DNA from: Tiliqua scincoides | Taxonomy: Eukaryota > Chordata > Lepidosauria > Squamata > Scincidae | Reading direction: 5' to 3' | Assembly (NCBI RefSeq): GCF_035046505.1 | Contig: NC_089826.1 | Location: 82,470,254 to 82,534,253, forward strand | DNA: 64,000 nt | Shown here: positions 45,056 to 55,024 of the stretch, piece by piece | Layout: each line of letters opens with the position of its first letter | Numbering within the stretch: the first letter of the stretch is position 1 | Notes under the pieces: model-generated | Database searches by the model: none | What the model saw: only the letters and a program-made list of their open reading frames with translations | What the model was told of the DNA's origin: nothing | Translations under genes and position numbers: made by a program

Positions 45056-46717
45056 TGCTCAATCTGTACATTTGCAGATGGCCCTATCCACTGCACTCTT
45101 TCCTCCAAGGAGGAGGAAATTTTGTCAACATTGCTCTGATATTTACATTACTCTATGAATTGGAAGCACAAAACTATGTAAGTGTAGAAGGAGATTAACA
45201 GTCCAGCATTTGAGCTGGTGCAATGGTCCCTCCCGGAGTGCCACAAACGTGCCTTACAGCATGTTTACACTGACTCAAGATCTGGCTGGGCCACTAAGGA
45301 GCAGGTAGAAATGCTCCTGATGGCACAGGGGTGGGTGGGAGAAGGTGGTAGGTGTGTTATTCAGAGGCAAGGAGGGGGCTTTTTTTGGGTGGAGGGAGGG
45401 TGGAATGGGGGGAGGACTGGACCCAGGATGGAGAGGAATCAGCAATGGCGGCATATGACATATCCTAACCCCTCTCTTGGATAGGCATACAAGTTGCACT
45501 TTCAGGCCATTCTCCGGAATTAGAGAAACAAACCAGGAGAAACAGCCCTTGATAAAGTCAGTTGAAATAAAAAGATTTTTTTCAGTGGCTGAAGAGATCA
45601 GCACAGTTTATTTCTTTTGTTTCCACTAAATTTGACTATTAAAATTAGTTTTAGTACTATGAGCTGGAGGAACTTTGCACCAAAATGCATGTACAGTATT
45701 GTTTTTCAATCAACTTTTGGCATTTCATTTAAATGTTAAAACCTACCCATTTGTAAGCCCCAAACTCCTCTGCTTCTAAGCTAGTTTAATACCAAGGCAT
45801 AAACTAGCTTATAAACTAGCTTAGACTTGCATGACAATTCAAGTTTCACATCATGAAGTTTACTTATAAAATTGCATTGGCAAACATATCAGTTCCAGTA
45901 AATTTTAACACAACTGCTTAGGAGAAATCCCAGCTTGGCATCTTCCTCAGCATGCTTAATAGTGGAAGTGCTTTCACAGGTAAATTTCAAGAAACTGGAT
46001 AAAAACAGATCAGGAACGTGCCATGTTTAAATGCTGTGAATTGAAGTGGGTTCTGCTTGGAAAAGCAACAAATAAAACCAAAGAGTTGTTAAAGCTAACA
46101 CCCTGAACAGCTTGCCAGGTTTGTTCATCATATTTTCCTCATTTACACCTCAATCCTAAATATGTTTGCTCTGAGGAGAAAATTGCTTTTAACAGAATGC
46201 TCTTCCAAGTTACTGGAATGTAGTTTGACAATACTTCATATTGCTATGGATGGAGAATGAAATAATGTATTCATCCACTTTACAATTTTTATATAGTATC
46301 GTAACAAGAGATTGTACAGTATTAAAAGGATTATTCTTTGCTCTATCTACATGGTAGAATCGTGAGTTTCACAGCACTTTAACAATTATGCTTTTCCTCA
46401 AAGAATCCTGTGTACTGTTAAGCTGATGACAGAGCTAAGACGTCTTTCTTAGAGGTCCCTTGACCCAGTAGGATAGCTGGGAGGGGGGTAGTGCAGCAAG
46501 TACTGCAGGCACTGGCGCAGGCAAAGGTGTCAGGGGAAGGAGATGGGTACAGGCCCCAAAATGCCTGCGGCATACTTGGAGGCATTTCCATGGAGGAAGG
46601 GGACACCCATCTCCTTTTCGGCACAGGCCCCAAAATGTGGCCACTTGAGTCCACACTGGCTATTTTCCCCGTGCAGACTTGAGAACCTCCACAACTAATC
46701 TGCACAGGATTTTATTT
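45056..46717. other. No feature recognised
   Basis: Unique-looking sequence. A small C-rich/G-rich block at 45340-45420 is probably MITE-derived. Confidence 0.4.
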
Positions 46718-46895
46718 ATGTCTTACAGTTGTATTCCATCTTTCCTCTAAAGTTCATGAGGGCCAACCCATTTTACCCTCACAACTACAACAGACAGATA
46801 AGAATTAGTCAAACTTGAAGTCAGTGGAAATGTGACCCCAAGTCCTTCTGATCCAAATGCCACATGATGTCCACTACACTACACTGGTTATTTTC
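46718..46895 (-). mobile_element. MIR/CORE-like SINE
   Basis: Reverse-sense body: AACCCATTTTACCCTCACAA, GTGACCCCAAGTCC, and TGTCCACTACACTACACTGG at the tRNA-like end. Confidence 0.6.
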
Positions 46896-47289
46896 TCCCG
46901 CACCTGAGTTTATCCTGTAACTTCTTCAGGATAGGAACCTGCTCTTTTGCTTCTCTTCCTCCATAAACCACCCTGCACACTGACTGTGTCCTATAAATAA
47001 TCAATACCAGAAGTGACTGAAATCAATGAACAAAGAAAAGCATCAAAGCAATCGAAAGAACAAAAACAACCAAAGTTAGCCTCCCAGCTTCCTCCTTGTA
47101 GGGAGGCATGCTGGCCTGAACATACAAGGGCTGAAAGGTCACAGCTCTGTGTGCGAATGGCTAAAGCTGCTGTTTAAGGGAGCAATGGAATGAAGCTGAG
47201 GGTGGTTCCTGGTTCTCTCCCAAGTTTTATTCCAGAGTACAAAACCACAGCTCCTGACATATTTATGCTGGGCAGGGGCATCAAACATC

Positions 47290-47490
47290 AAAGGGTGTTG
47301 GACCAAAATGGTGTAGTGGTTCTGGTACTGGACTCAGACCTGGAAGATCCAGATGCAAATCCCTACTCAGTCATGAAGTTTCCTGGTGACCTTCGACCAG
47401 TCATTATCTCCCAGCTAACCTCATAGGGTTGTTGTGAGGACAAGAAGAGGGAGGGAATCATGTACACCACCCTGAGCTCCTTGTTTAAGT
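47290..47490 (+). mobile_element. MIR/CORE-like SINE
   Basis: AAAATGGTGTAGTGGTTCTG, box-B-like CAGATGCAAATCCC, TTTCCTGGTGACCTTCGACC and CTCATAGGGTTGTTGTGAGG. The same family as 5664. Confidence 0.7.
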
Positions 47491-47532
47491 TGTTTGTGCA
47501 CCTCTGTGCTGAATAGGGGTCAGGAAACCAGA

Positions 47533-47692
47533 TTGAGGCTGCAATCCTAGATACACTTTCCTGGGAGTAACTCCCATTGCACACAATGTAGACAAGATGG
47601 TGCTGTTCTAAGGCTGCAATCCCATACACTCTTTCCTGGAAGTCAGCCTCATTGAGCATCATGAGTAGACATGCATGGGATTTTGCTGTAAG
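47533..47692. mobile_element. Two short MITEs in a row
   Basis: Two left ends GGCTGCAATCC occur at about 47537 and 47611, with one clear right end (ATGCATGGGATTTTGCTGTA) at about 47690. The first copy is cut short. Confidence 0.6.
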
Positions 47693-47741
47693 ATCCATCA
47701 GGAGAGGAGATAAAGGAGAAGAAAAAGTTCAGTTGCTTGTT

Positions 47742-48411
47742 ATAAGAAAGAAACAACCCCACTGGATCAGGTCAAGGGCCTATCTAGTCCAGCTTTCTGT
47801 ATCTCACAGTGGCCCATCAGACGGCTCTGGGAGCACATAAGGGCGCAATCCTAACCAGCAGTTATGCTAGTATACTGGCACTGGAGGGTCGCAAACATGC
47901 AGTAAAGCACGTTTGCGCCTCCTTAGGCGGAGCTGCATTGGCACATTCAGATGGGAGGGGGAGGGAGGGCATTCGCCGCGGGGGGAGGGAGGGCGGACCA
48001 CGCAGGGCTGCGACCCAGCGGTTATGCCAGATCCCAACCCCATCCCCGGGGCGAGCGGAGCGACTTCAAGACGCTCCGCTCTCCCCAGACTTGCGCCACC
48101 TCCGGAGGTGGCACAGGTCCGAGAAGACCCATAGGGGCGCGCAGCCCTCACCCACGGGTAAGGGGAAGAGCTTCCCCTTGCCTGTGGCTGAGCCACTGCT
48201 CACTACAATCCTGTGTTGGATGCAGCGCAAGCCTCCTGGCTTGCCTGCTCCAGCGTGGGTTAGGATTGCGCCCTAAGGCAAAAGAGACCTGCATCCTGTT
48301 GCCACTCCCTTGTACCTGGCATGCTGAGGTAGCCTAGTTCCAGAACCAGGAGGTTGCATGTACCCATCATGGTTTGTCACCTGTGATGAAATTTTCCTCC
48401 AGAAAATTCCT
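47742..48411 (-). mobile_element. CR1 3' UTR fragment split by a MITE
   Basis: CR1 3' UTR (reverse) at 47742-47840 and again at 48274-48411, joining exactly if the MITE at 47841-48273 is removed. It is more diverged than the younger copies. Confidence 0.88.
47841..48273. mobile_element. GC-rich MITE with TAA duplication, inside CR1
   Basis: 433 bp. The ends GGGCGCAATCCTAACC / GGTTAGGATTGCGCCC are perfect 16-bp inverted repeats. TAA flanks both sides (47838-47840, 48274-48276). The interior is CpG- and GC-rich and has no transposase. Confidence 0.93.
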
Positions 48412-48745
48412 CCACTGCCTTGGACACCTCTAACTTAGTGCTTCACTCCCCCTCTGGCTACGCCACTGCCTTGGATACCTCTCTAACGTAGTGCTTTGCC
48501 CCCCTCTAGCTGGTTGGTTGGCAACCTTCAGTGTCAAAGACTATGGTATAAGCCTACAGCACCCCGTCTTCCCAGGAGGTCTCCCATCCAAGAACTAACC
48601 AGGCCTGCTTAGCTTCCGAGATCAGATGAGATCGAGCATCTATGCCACTGCCTTGGACATCTATTGCTTCGCCCCCCCCCCCGCAACGCCTCTGCCTTGG
48701 ACACCTCTAACGTAGTTCTTTGCACCCCCTCTAGCTACGCCACTG
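48412..48745. repeat. 51-bp minisatellite derived from a hAT end
   Basis: Units beginning CCACTGCCTTGGA or CCTCTGCCTTGGA start at 48412, 48463, 48645 and 48689, with a further CCACTGG at 48740. The spacing is 51 bp (44 in the third unit). Each unit carries the CTAGCTACG hAT-end motif. A 5S SINE lies between the second and third units. Confidence 0.85.
48517..48640 (-). mobile_element. 5S-derived SINE inside the minisatellite
   Basis: Reverse single-unit copy with short internal deletions (tail TTCAGTGTCAAAGACTATGG; 5S part lacks GACCCT before GCTTAGC). Confidence 0.85.
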
Positions 48746-48899
48746 GTCCCAGGGCCTCCCAGGTGCAGTCTCTGCGAAGCCGGGTCCCTGCCCACTTTGC
48801 CCCGCTGCCCCCCCCCAGCTCGGGAGCGCCCACTTAGGGGCAGCACCCCAAGCAGCGCCGGCGCGCGTGCACCTGAAGGCGTCGGGCAGCAGCGGGCGC

Positions 48900-49162
48900 T
48901 GCTTCGCCCGCGCCTCCCCTGTGCCAGCCCCGGCTGCCTCTTCCCCGCCCCCTTTGGGATGAGCTCCGCCGCTCACGCTGCCTGCCCGGCACTGGGGCTG
49001 CCGCCGCCGCCAGCTCCTCTCGCGCTCCAGCCTTGCAGGCGCCCGGCTGCTTGTCCGGCGAGCTCGCGCCGCCCGCCCGCCCGGGCTGATGGCACAGGAG
49101 CAGCAGCAGCAGCAGCAGCACAGCCGGAGCCGGGCGCAGGGACGCGGCACGCGCTGCCCCAG
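48900..49162 (+). other. HS3ST1: Predicted non-coding first exon of HS3ST1
   Basis: The 3' edge is set by a strong donor, CCCAG|GTGAGG at 49162/49163. The 5' edge is not known; 48900 is a placeholder within the CpG island. It contains a CAG run (49101-49118). A second donor-like CAG|GTGAGG occurs at 49302/49303, so a longer exon is possible. Confidence 0.5.
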
Positions 49163-49297
49163 GTGAGGCGGTCCCGGGCAGCAGGTGGAGGCGCGCGGTG
49201 GGGGCGCGCGTGCGCTCTCAGGGCGCAGCACTCTTGGGCAGCATCTCTGGCGGGAGGCGCGAGGCGGTCCAGCAGGGGCGCGCGGGGGGGGGGGCGA

Positions 49298-49420
49298 GGC
49301 AGGTGAGGCAGAGCCTCCCCACCGGAGTCCTTCGAAAAGCGCCGCCGCCGTGGGAGGCGTGCAAGCACACACAACCCACGCGCGACCGCTTGCACGTGGG
49401 GAGGCTCTGCCTCACCTGCC
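49298..49420. repeat. 25-bp perfect inverted repeat in the CpG island
   Basis: Arms 49298-49322 and 49396-49420 are exact reverse complements with a 73-nt spacer. Each arm carries the motif CAGGTGAGGCAGAG (or its complement), both an E-box (CAGGTG) and a splice-donor-like sequence. Confidence 0.92.
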
Positions 49421-49849
49421 TGCCCACCCCCCTCCGCGCGCCCCCCTCGCCCTCCAGGGGTTTGGGGTCTCCGCACGCGCAGCCGGGCAGGGGAGGATGC
49501 CTTGGAGGCTGCGTGGCGGAGAGAGGCGCGAGGGGAACTCCGAACGGGGGGGGGGGAGACAGTGCTGGGGGGCGTGGAGAGGAGGACCTTTTTGGCGGGA
49601 CGGTGGGGGAGGGAGGAAGCGCACAGACAGCGGCTAGAAAGGGACTTGGGGCTCGCTGTGCTTGAAGGAGCCGGCGGGGCGAGGCGAGGCGCCTGAAGCG
49701 CGCCTTGGAGAAGCCTCCTGTGGGGCACACGACAGTGAGGAGGGTGACTCGGTGCTTGTGTGTGTGCGAGCGAGAGAGACACGGGCAGAGACCCCTCAGG
49801 GAAGCACCTGAGTGCGCCCCTGCCCTGCCTCTGTATGGCCAGGGCAGCT

Positions 49850-49977
49850 CCTGGTGGCTCCCCATCCCCCCACCCCTCGCAGGGAGAAATCTCATTGGCT
49901 GGAGTTATTTTCAGGACACCACAAAGGGGGGAGCGCAGGGCAACACCTGCCTGGCACAAGAGAGAGTGCTGGTGGGG
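49850..49977. repeat. Direct duplication, copy A (CCAAT-bearing)
   Basis: Shares CCTGGTGGCTCCCC, AGGGAGAAATCTCATTGGCT, GGAGCGCAGG and CTGCCTGGCA in the same order with 50264-50402. ATTGG at 49894. Confidence 0.85.
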
Positions 49978-49982
49978 ATAGG

Positions 49983-50263
49983 CAGTGGCGTAGCTAGAGG
50001 GGGGCGAAGCACTACGTTTTGCAGGCGCCTGAACACAGGGGGAGAAAAACTGGCCCAATCCTATCCAGTTTTCCAGGGCCAGCCCAGCAGTTCCCATGGG
50101 ACATGCACTGCATCTTGCAGTGGGGGGGGGGCGGTCACAGAAGCCTCCTAGAGGTATGAGAACATATCCCTTACCTCAGGGATATATTGTGGCTGCACCG
50201 GTGCTGGAAAGTTGGACAGGATTGGGCCCCCAGTGGTTTGCACTCCCTCCAGTTACACCACAG
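49983..50263. mobile_element. hAT-like element with nested long MITE
   Basis: Left end CAGTGGCGTAGCTAGAGGGG, then GCGAAGCACTACGTTTTGCA; right end CAGTGGTTTGCACTCCCTCC, then AGTTACACCAC, inverted relative to the left. Inside (50048-50228) is a long MITE with GGCCCAATCCTATCC and GGACAGGATTGGGCCC ends. Confidence 0.7.
50048..50228. mobile_element. Long MITE nested in the hAT element
   Basis: Inverted ends GGCCCAATCCTATCCAG / GGACAGGATTGGGCCC and the family core (GGACATGCACTGCATCTTGC, GTGGCTGCACCGGTGCTGG). Confidence 0.8.
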
Positions 50264-50402
50264 CCTGGTGGCTCCCCCCCCCAGGAGAAATCTCATTAGG
50301 TGGCTCCCCCCAGGGAGAAATCTCATTGGCTGGAGCTGATTTCAGGATTGGGAGCGCAGGACAACTGCTGCCTGGCAGGGGAGAGAGAGCAGCACTGGGG
50401 AC
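50264..50402. repeat. Direct duplication, copy B (CCAAT-bearing)
   Basis: Second copy of 49850-49977, with its own short internal duplication (GAGAAATCTCATT at 50285 and 50316). ATTGG at 50325. Confidence 0.85.
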
Positions 50403-50570
50403 AGTTGCACTTAAGCCATCCTCACTTACATTCCCACTTCTCCAAAACCACACAGTCATCGTAACCCTTAGCATGTGGCTCTCAGTGTGCTCAAAGCACA
50501 CACTCTGTAAGGTAGCTCAGTGATCCCATATTGCAGGTGAAGGGCTGAGACTGCCAGAGTGGTTTGCTTC

Positions 50571-50998
50571 AGGCTGCAATTCTGTACCCACTTACCTAGG
50601 AGTAAGTCCCATTGAACTCCTTATGGCTTACTTCTTAGTAGACATGCCTAAGATTGCACTGTAATCGCGGAAGGAGCAAGGTTGGAATGGAGGACTTTCT
50701 AAGTCCTAGCTCAGAATTTCAGCAGTACAATCCTATGCATATATTCTGAAGTGACTGCAATCATACATACCGTTCCTTGGGAATATGTCCCACTTAACAC
50801 AGTGGGGCTTACTTCTGAGTAGACATGCATATGATTGCACTGTAGGTTCCCATTGAGTTCAGTGGGCCTTACTACAGGTAAGTGCACATAGGACTGCAGC
50901 CTAAGAGCCCAATCCTAGGCATGTCTACTCAGAAGTACATCCATTATGATCAATGGGAATTACTTCCAGTAAAGTGTGGATAGCATTGCAGCCTAAAT
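50571..50998. mobile_element. Cluster of four short MITEs
   Basis: Copies at about 50571-50664, 50723-50842 (with a small inner duplication), 50843-50910 (left part lost) and 50912-50994. The last two are joined through a TAA. Confidence 0.75.
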
Positions 50999-53690
50999 GA
51001 GTTGTCCTTGGAATTCTCCACTTGTTAAAAAAACTCAGGCAGTTGTGCAGGGTCTAATTTAGCTTTGGTGCAAGAACAGGGTTTAACACTTTCTTATGCA
51101 TCATTCCCCCCCCCCCCCAACACCTCCCTCCTCCATGGTTGCTGTTGCAGCAAATAACAGCTTTTGTTGCAAATTTGTGGAGGGGGGGGAGTATTTTCAA
51201 CAGGAAAATGCCACAGGGGAAAAGGCTAACTTCCCTCCCACTTGTGGCCCCAAGCTGAATTAAGGCCCCATGTGGCTGCTTTTATTAGAAGAAACAATAT
51301 GGAAAGTGCCCTTCCCCCCCCCCCCGCCGCCCACACGGAATTCTGCAACTCATTTACAGTAACTTTAATTTGATCCTCAAGCTGCTAAGTTATAGGAGCC
51401 GGATCCTGATTTTATATATAAGTTTTTATATATAAGTTTTATATATAAGTTTGGTTTTATATATAAGTTTGAAGTGTTGTACAGTAGAAAAGTTCAGGTA
51501 CAGCTGCCAGCCACTTAGGTGTTTTTGCCTGTGCCAAGAAGGAAGCTCTGTAGTCAATGCCTTGAGTTTAGAAGCACCTTCTTAGCATCATCTCTCTTGA
51601 AAAGCATCCAAGTTGGTCTGTAGCAGGACAAACTTAGGAAGCTGCCTTACGTTGAGTCAGACTATTGGTCCATTTAGCCCAGTGTTGTCAATACTAACTA
51701 TCAGCAACATTCCATAGTTCCAAACAAGAATCTTTTTCTGTCCTACACAGAGATACTGGGGACTGAGGACCCAATTCTATCCTTTCCCAGATTCACTAAA
51801 TTTTTTTCTCCTACTGGAGAAAAAAAAAAGTCAGGTGAGATTATATTCAGTTCATGTGGCAGCTGCTCTTGAGATAGGATGTGTTTACATGAATGCCCAG
51901 ATTATTGGTACTGAAAAAGGCTTAGTGCTGTATGTCAACAATTACTTATAGCCTTTACTGACAGGTCTCAGTACATGGGACTACATGTTTTGTACGTAGC
52001 TTCATTTATTTTGGAATTGTTCTACAATTTCATTATGTCCAGTTAATCACTTCATAATGTTTCCCACAATTTGCCCTGAAATAGGCTGTACATCTTCTAA
52101 ATTACATGCACAATTTATATTCCCCTCTTTTGGAAACTTTCAGGCATTCTCCCAGTAAAGACATTCTCATACCTGTTACCAACAGTGCCCCCAGTGGTTT
52201 CTTCAGATGGGTTTTTTTAAATTGTATAATGCAGCTCTGTACCAGGACAGAATTTACTCCTGAAATCAGCTTGAGTTAGGTCCAATTTTTGCATTAAGGG
52301 GCATGTAAACAGTCAAAAAATGCCTCTTCATGATCCAGGATCATCTCAATATGTATGGAAGGTCGTGCATCTGGGATCACTCTAATGATGTTGTTACCTA
52401 CACAATTGGTCCCACTTTCCTGCTGGTGATGGAGTGGGATGGAACAATGCCATTAGACACAATTATCTTCCATATGTTGTTACAGTAAAATGAAATCAGA
52501 CAGCAAAAGAGAATCTGGCCAGCTACCACGCTGTGGAGATACACTGTAGTAAATCTTATGTTGGGCCTTAGCTAGGGAATAAATAGTCCTTTTATAGTTT
52601 ATCTATATTCATTTGATATCCCCTGCACATTAGTCATTCTTTTGTAATAGGTAGGTCACTTGCTCTGACCCTTTTAGCCTTTTTGCAAAATGTATTGCAT
52701 CAACACATAAAATGCAAAGAATTGAACTCACAGTACATGCAACTATCCCAACAAAATGTAAATAGCAGTCACACTATCCTGTCATTACAATGATGTTATT
52801 CCATCATTGATGCCAGAAGTTCCAGTGGGATACTCAGTCAGCCCCGTCCTCTCCATCCTATCCAGGATAGGGCTGCTGGGCAGAGCAGGTTACAACAGCA
52901 GAAGTAACTTCTGTCACAAATGGCTGTGGATGGCGCAGCCATGCGTGCTGTCGGCAGCCATTTTGCAGCACTACAACTCCGTCGTCGAACCCAATGACAC
53001 CCACTGGACTCAGTAGGTCAGCGATGGGGGAAGGGATGGGAGGAGGAGGGAGTGGGCTGACTGGGGGCAAAACTTGGGAGAGGGGAGGAAATCAGGGTGG
53101 GGAAGAGGCAGCAGGGGGTGAATTCAGCTGAGGTGGCACATTCCAGATCATATCCTCTCTGTTCTGAAACTCCCTGGCCCTTTCCTCAAACATATACCAC
53201 CAAAAGTGGTGGTGTATGCCTGAGGAGACCCATATGCGGCCCTTTGGTTCATTGGGGGTCAGCATAAATGTGTTGTACTTAGCTCTCATTTGCCGTTGAG
53301 TCACCCTTACCCCCATTGCTGGACACAGTGGGGGAAGAGGTAGAGGATAAGGCCCAGATAGTATTGCTAGTCACGGACCAGTAGTAAATTGTTCTCCACA
53401 GGACACTAGGCTTCTTGATTGGCTCAGCCTAGCACAATGCACCATTGTTCTTGTTTTTAATAACACAGGCCTGTGAAATTGAGGATCAGAAAATCTTTTT
53501 TTCAAAATATATGGTGGTTTTATATGAATTTGGGGTGCCAGTTCTAAAAATGGTATCCATTTTAACCTATCACCTAGTTTTGGAGATACAGCATAGTGAA
53601 TAGTTCTGCCATGCCATTGCATAGGTTTTCTAACAAGGAAACTGCTTGAACTATTCACTGAGGAGGCTATGTCATATCTCCTATGTCATA
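50999..53690. other. No gene; AT-rich tandem patch at 51410-51471
   Basis: Includes a C-run and G-run area (51105-51330), four loose copies of TTTTATATATAAG (51410-51471) and otherwise unassigned intronic sequence. Confidence 0.45.
51410..51471. repeat. AT-rich tandem repeat (TTTATATATAAG)
   Basis: Four spaced copies of TTATATATAAGTTT. Confidence 0.8.
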
Positions 53691-54527
53691 TAGGCTGATG
53701 GGTTCTGAGCTGTCTGTGACAGATCAGGAGAGAGATCTTGGGGTGGTGGTGGACAGGTTGATGAAAGTGTCGACCCAATGTGCGGCGGCAGTGAAGAAGG
53801 CCAATTCTATGCTTGGGATCATTAGGAAGGGTATTGAGAACAAAACGGCTAGTATTATAATGCCGTTGTACAAATCTATGGTAAGGTCACACCTGGAGTA
53901 TTGTGTCCAGTTCTGGTCGCCGCATCTCAAAAAAGACATAGTGGAAATGGAAAAGGTGCAAAAGAGAGCGACTAAGATGATTACGGGGCTGGGGCACCTT
54001 CCTTATGAGGAAAGGCTACGGCGTTTGGGCCTCTTCAGCCTAGAAAAGAGACGCTTGAGGGGGGACATGATTGAGACATACAAAATTATGCAGGGAATGG
54101 ACAGAGTGGATAGGGAGATGCTCTTTACACTCTCACATAATACCAGAACCAGGGGACATCCACTAAAATTGAGTGTTGGGCGGGTTAGGACAGACAGAAG
54201 AAAATATTTCTTTACTCAGCGTGTGGTCGGTCTGTGGAACTCCTTGCCACAGGATGTGGTGCTGGCGTCTAGCCTAGACGACTTTAAAAAGGGATTGGAC
54301 AAGTTTCTGGAGGAAAAATCCATTATGGGGTACAAGCCATGATGTGTATGCAGAACCTCCTGATTTTAGAAGTGGGTTATGTCAGAATGCCAGATGCAGG
54401 GGAGGGCACCAGGATGAGGTCTCTTGTTATATGGTGTGCTCCCTGGGGCATTTGGTGGGCCGCTGTGAGATACAGGAAACTGGACTAGATGGGCCTGTGG
54501 CCTGATCCAGTGGGGCTGTTCTTATGT
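53691..54527 (+). mobile_element. CR1 LINE, 5'-truncated
   Basis: 219 open residues of ORF2 C terminus (53683-54342), then the 3' UTR and one TTCTTATG. It differs from the 563-3938 copy at 9 residues of about 216. It is in sense orientation within the predicted HS3ST1 intron. Confidence 0.93.
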
Positions 54528-54934
54528 TCTCCAAAACTAGACATGATTGTGTAAAGTGGGTGCCGTTTTTGGAACCAGGACCCAAATACACCCAGGAATG
54601 GGTCTAATTTTTAAGACAGCAAAATGTGTATTGGACTGTGAACCCTGGGATCATGGCCTAATTTAATGCGAAGCTAGCTGGGCAACTAGGGAAGGCATAT
54701 TAGTGAAGGAGCTGGGAATCTTTTTGTGTAAATTACTTATATGTAAAAAGAAGTTACAAATGAAAGTCGCAAATGGACAATTGAGGTATTGTTAACTTGA
54801 GTCATATTTGCAGAGAAGTTAGGCTTTAGGACAAAGAAGCTCCTTTGATCATTCTTACTTCCTGAATGCCTTTGCTTTAAGCTACAGGTTTAAGCAAATA
54901 TACTGCTTGCTTTCTTCCTCAATAGGTTATTGGC
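54528..54934. other. No feature recognised
   Basis: Unique-looking intronic sequence. Confidence 0.4.
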
Positions 54935-55024
54935 GATACAATCCTATGCATGTATACTTCAAAATAAGTCCTACTATGTTCAATGGGGCTTATTCCCAGG
55001 AAAGCATATACAAGATTGCACTGT
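54935..55024. mobile_element. Short MITE
   Basis: CGATACAATCCTATGCATGT at the left and ATACAAGATTGCACTGTAA at the right. Confidence 0.75.

Larger units (their letters stand above)
48750..49750 (+). promoter_or_regulatory. HS3ST1: CpG island, probable HS3ST1 promoter and first exon
   Basis: The only long CpG-dense, non-repeat interval in the window. It contains a GC box (CCCCGCCCC near 48943) and no obvious TATA box. It lies about 11 kb upstream of the HS3ST1 coding exon in the same orientation, as expected for a gene whose first exon is non-coding. Long open frames here on both strands reflect GC content. Confidence 0.75.

Noticed and set aside
43795-45158. Open frames of 437, 402 and 382 codons in the purine-rich tract
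   Set aside because: Pure GA sequence contains few stop codons on either strand. The products are simple Pro/Ser/Leu or Gly/Arg/Glu runs with no domain, and the frames overlap on both strands.
48731-50097. Long frames (up to 374 codons) on both strands over the CpG island
   Set aside because: High GC lowers stop frequency. The frames are low-complexity (Ala/Pro/Arg), overlap each other, and cross the predicted splice donor.
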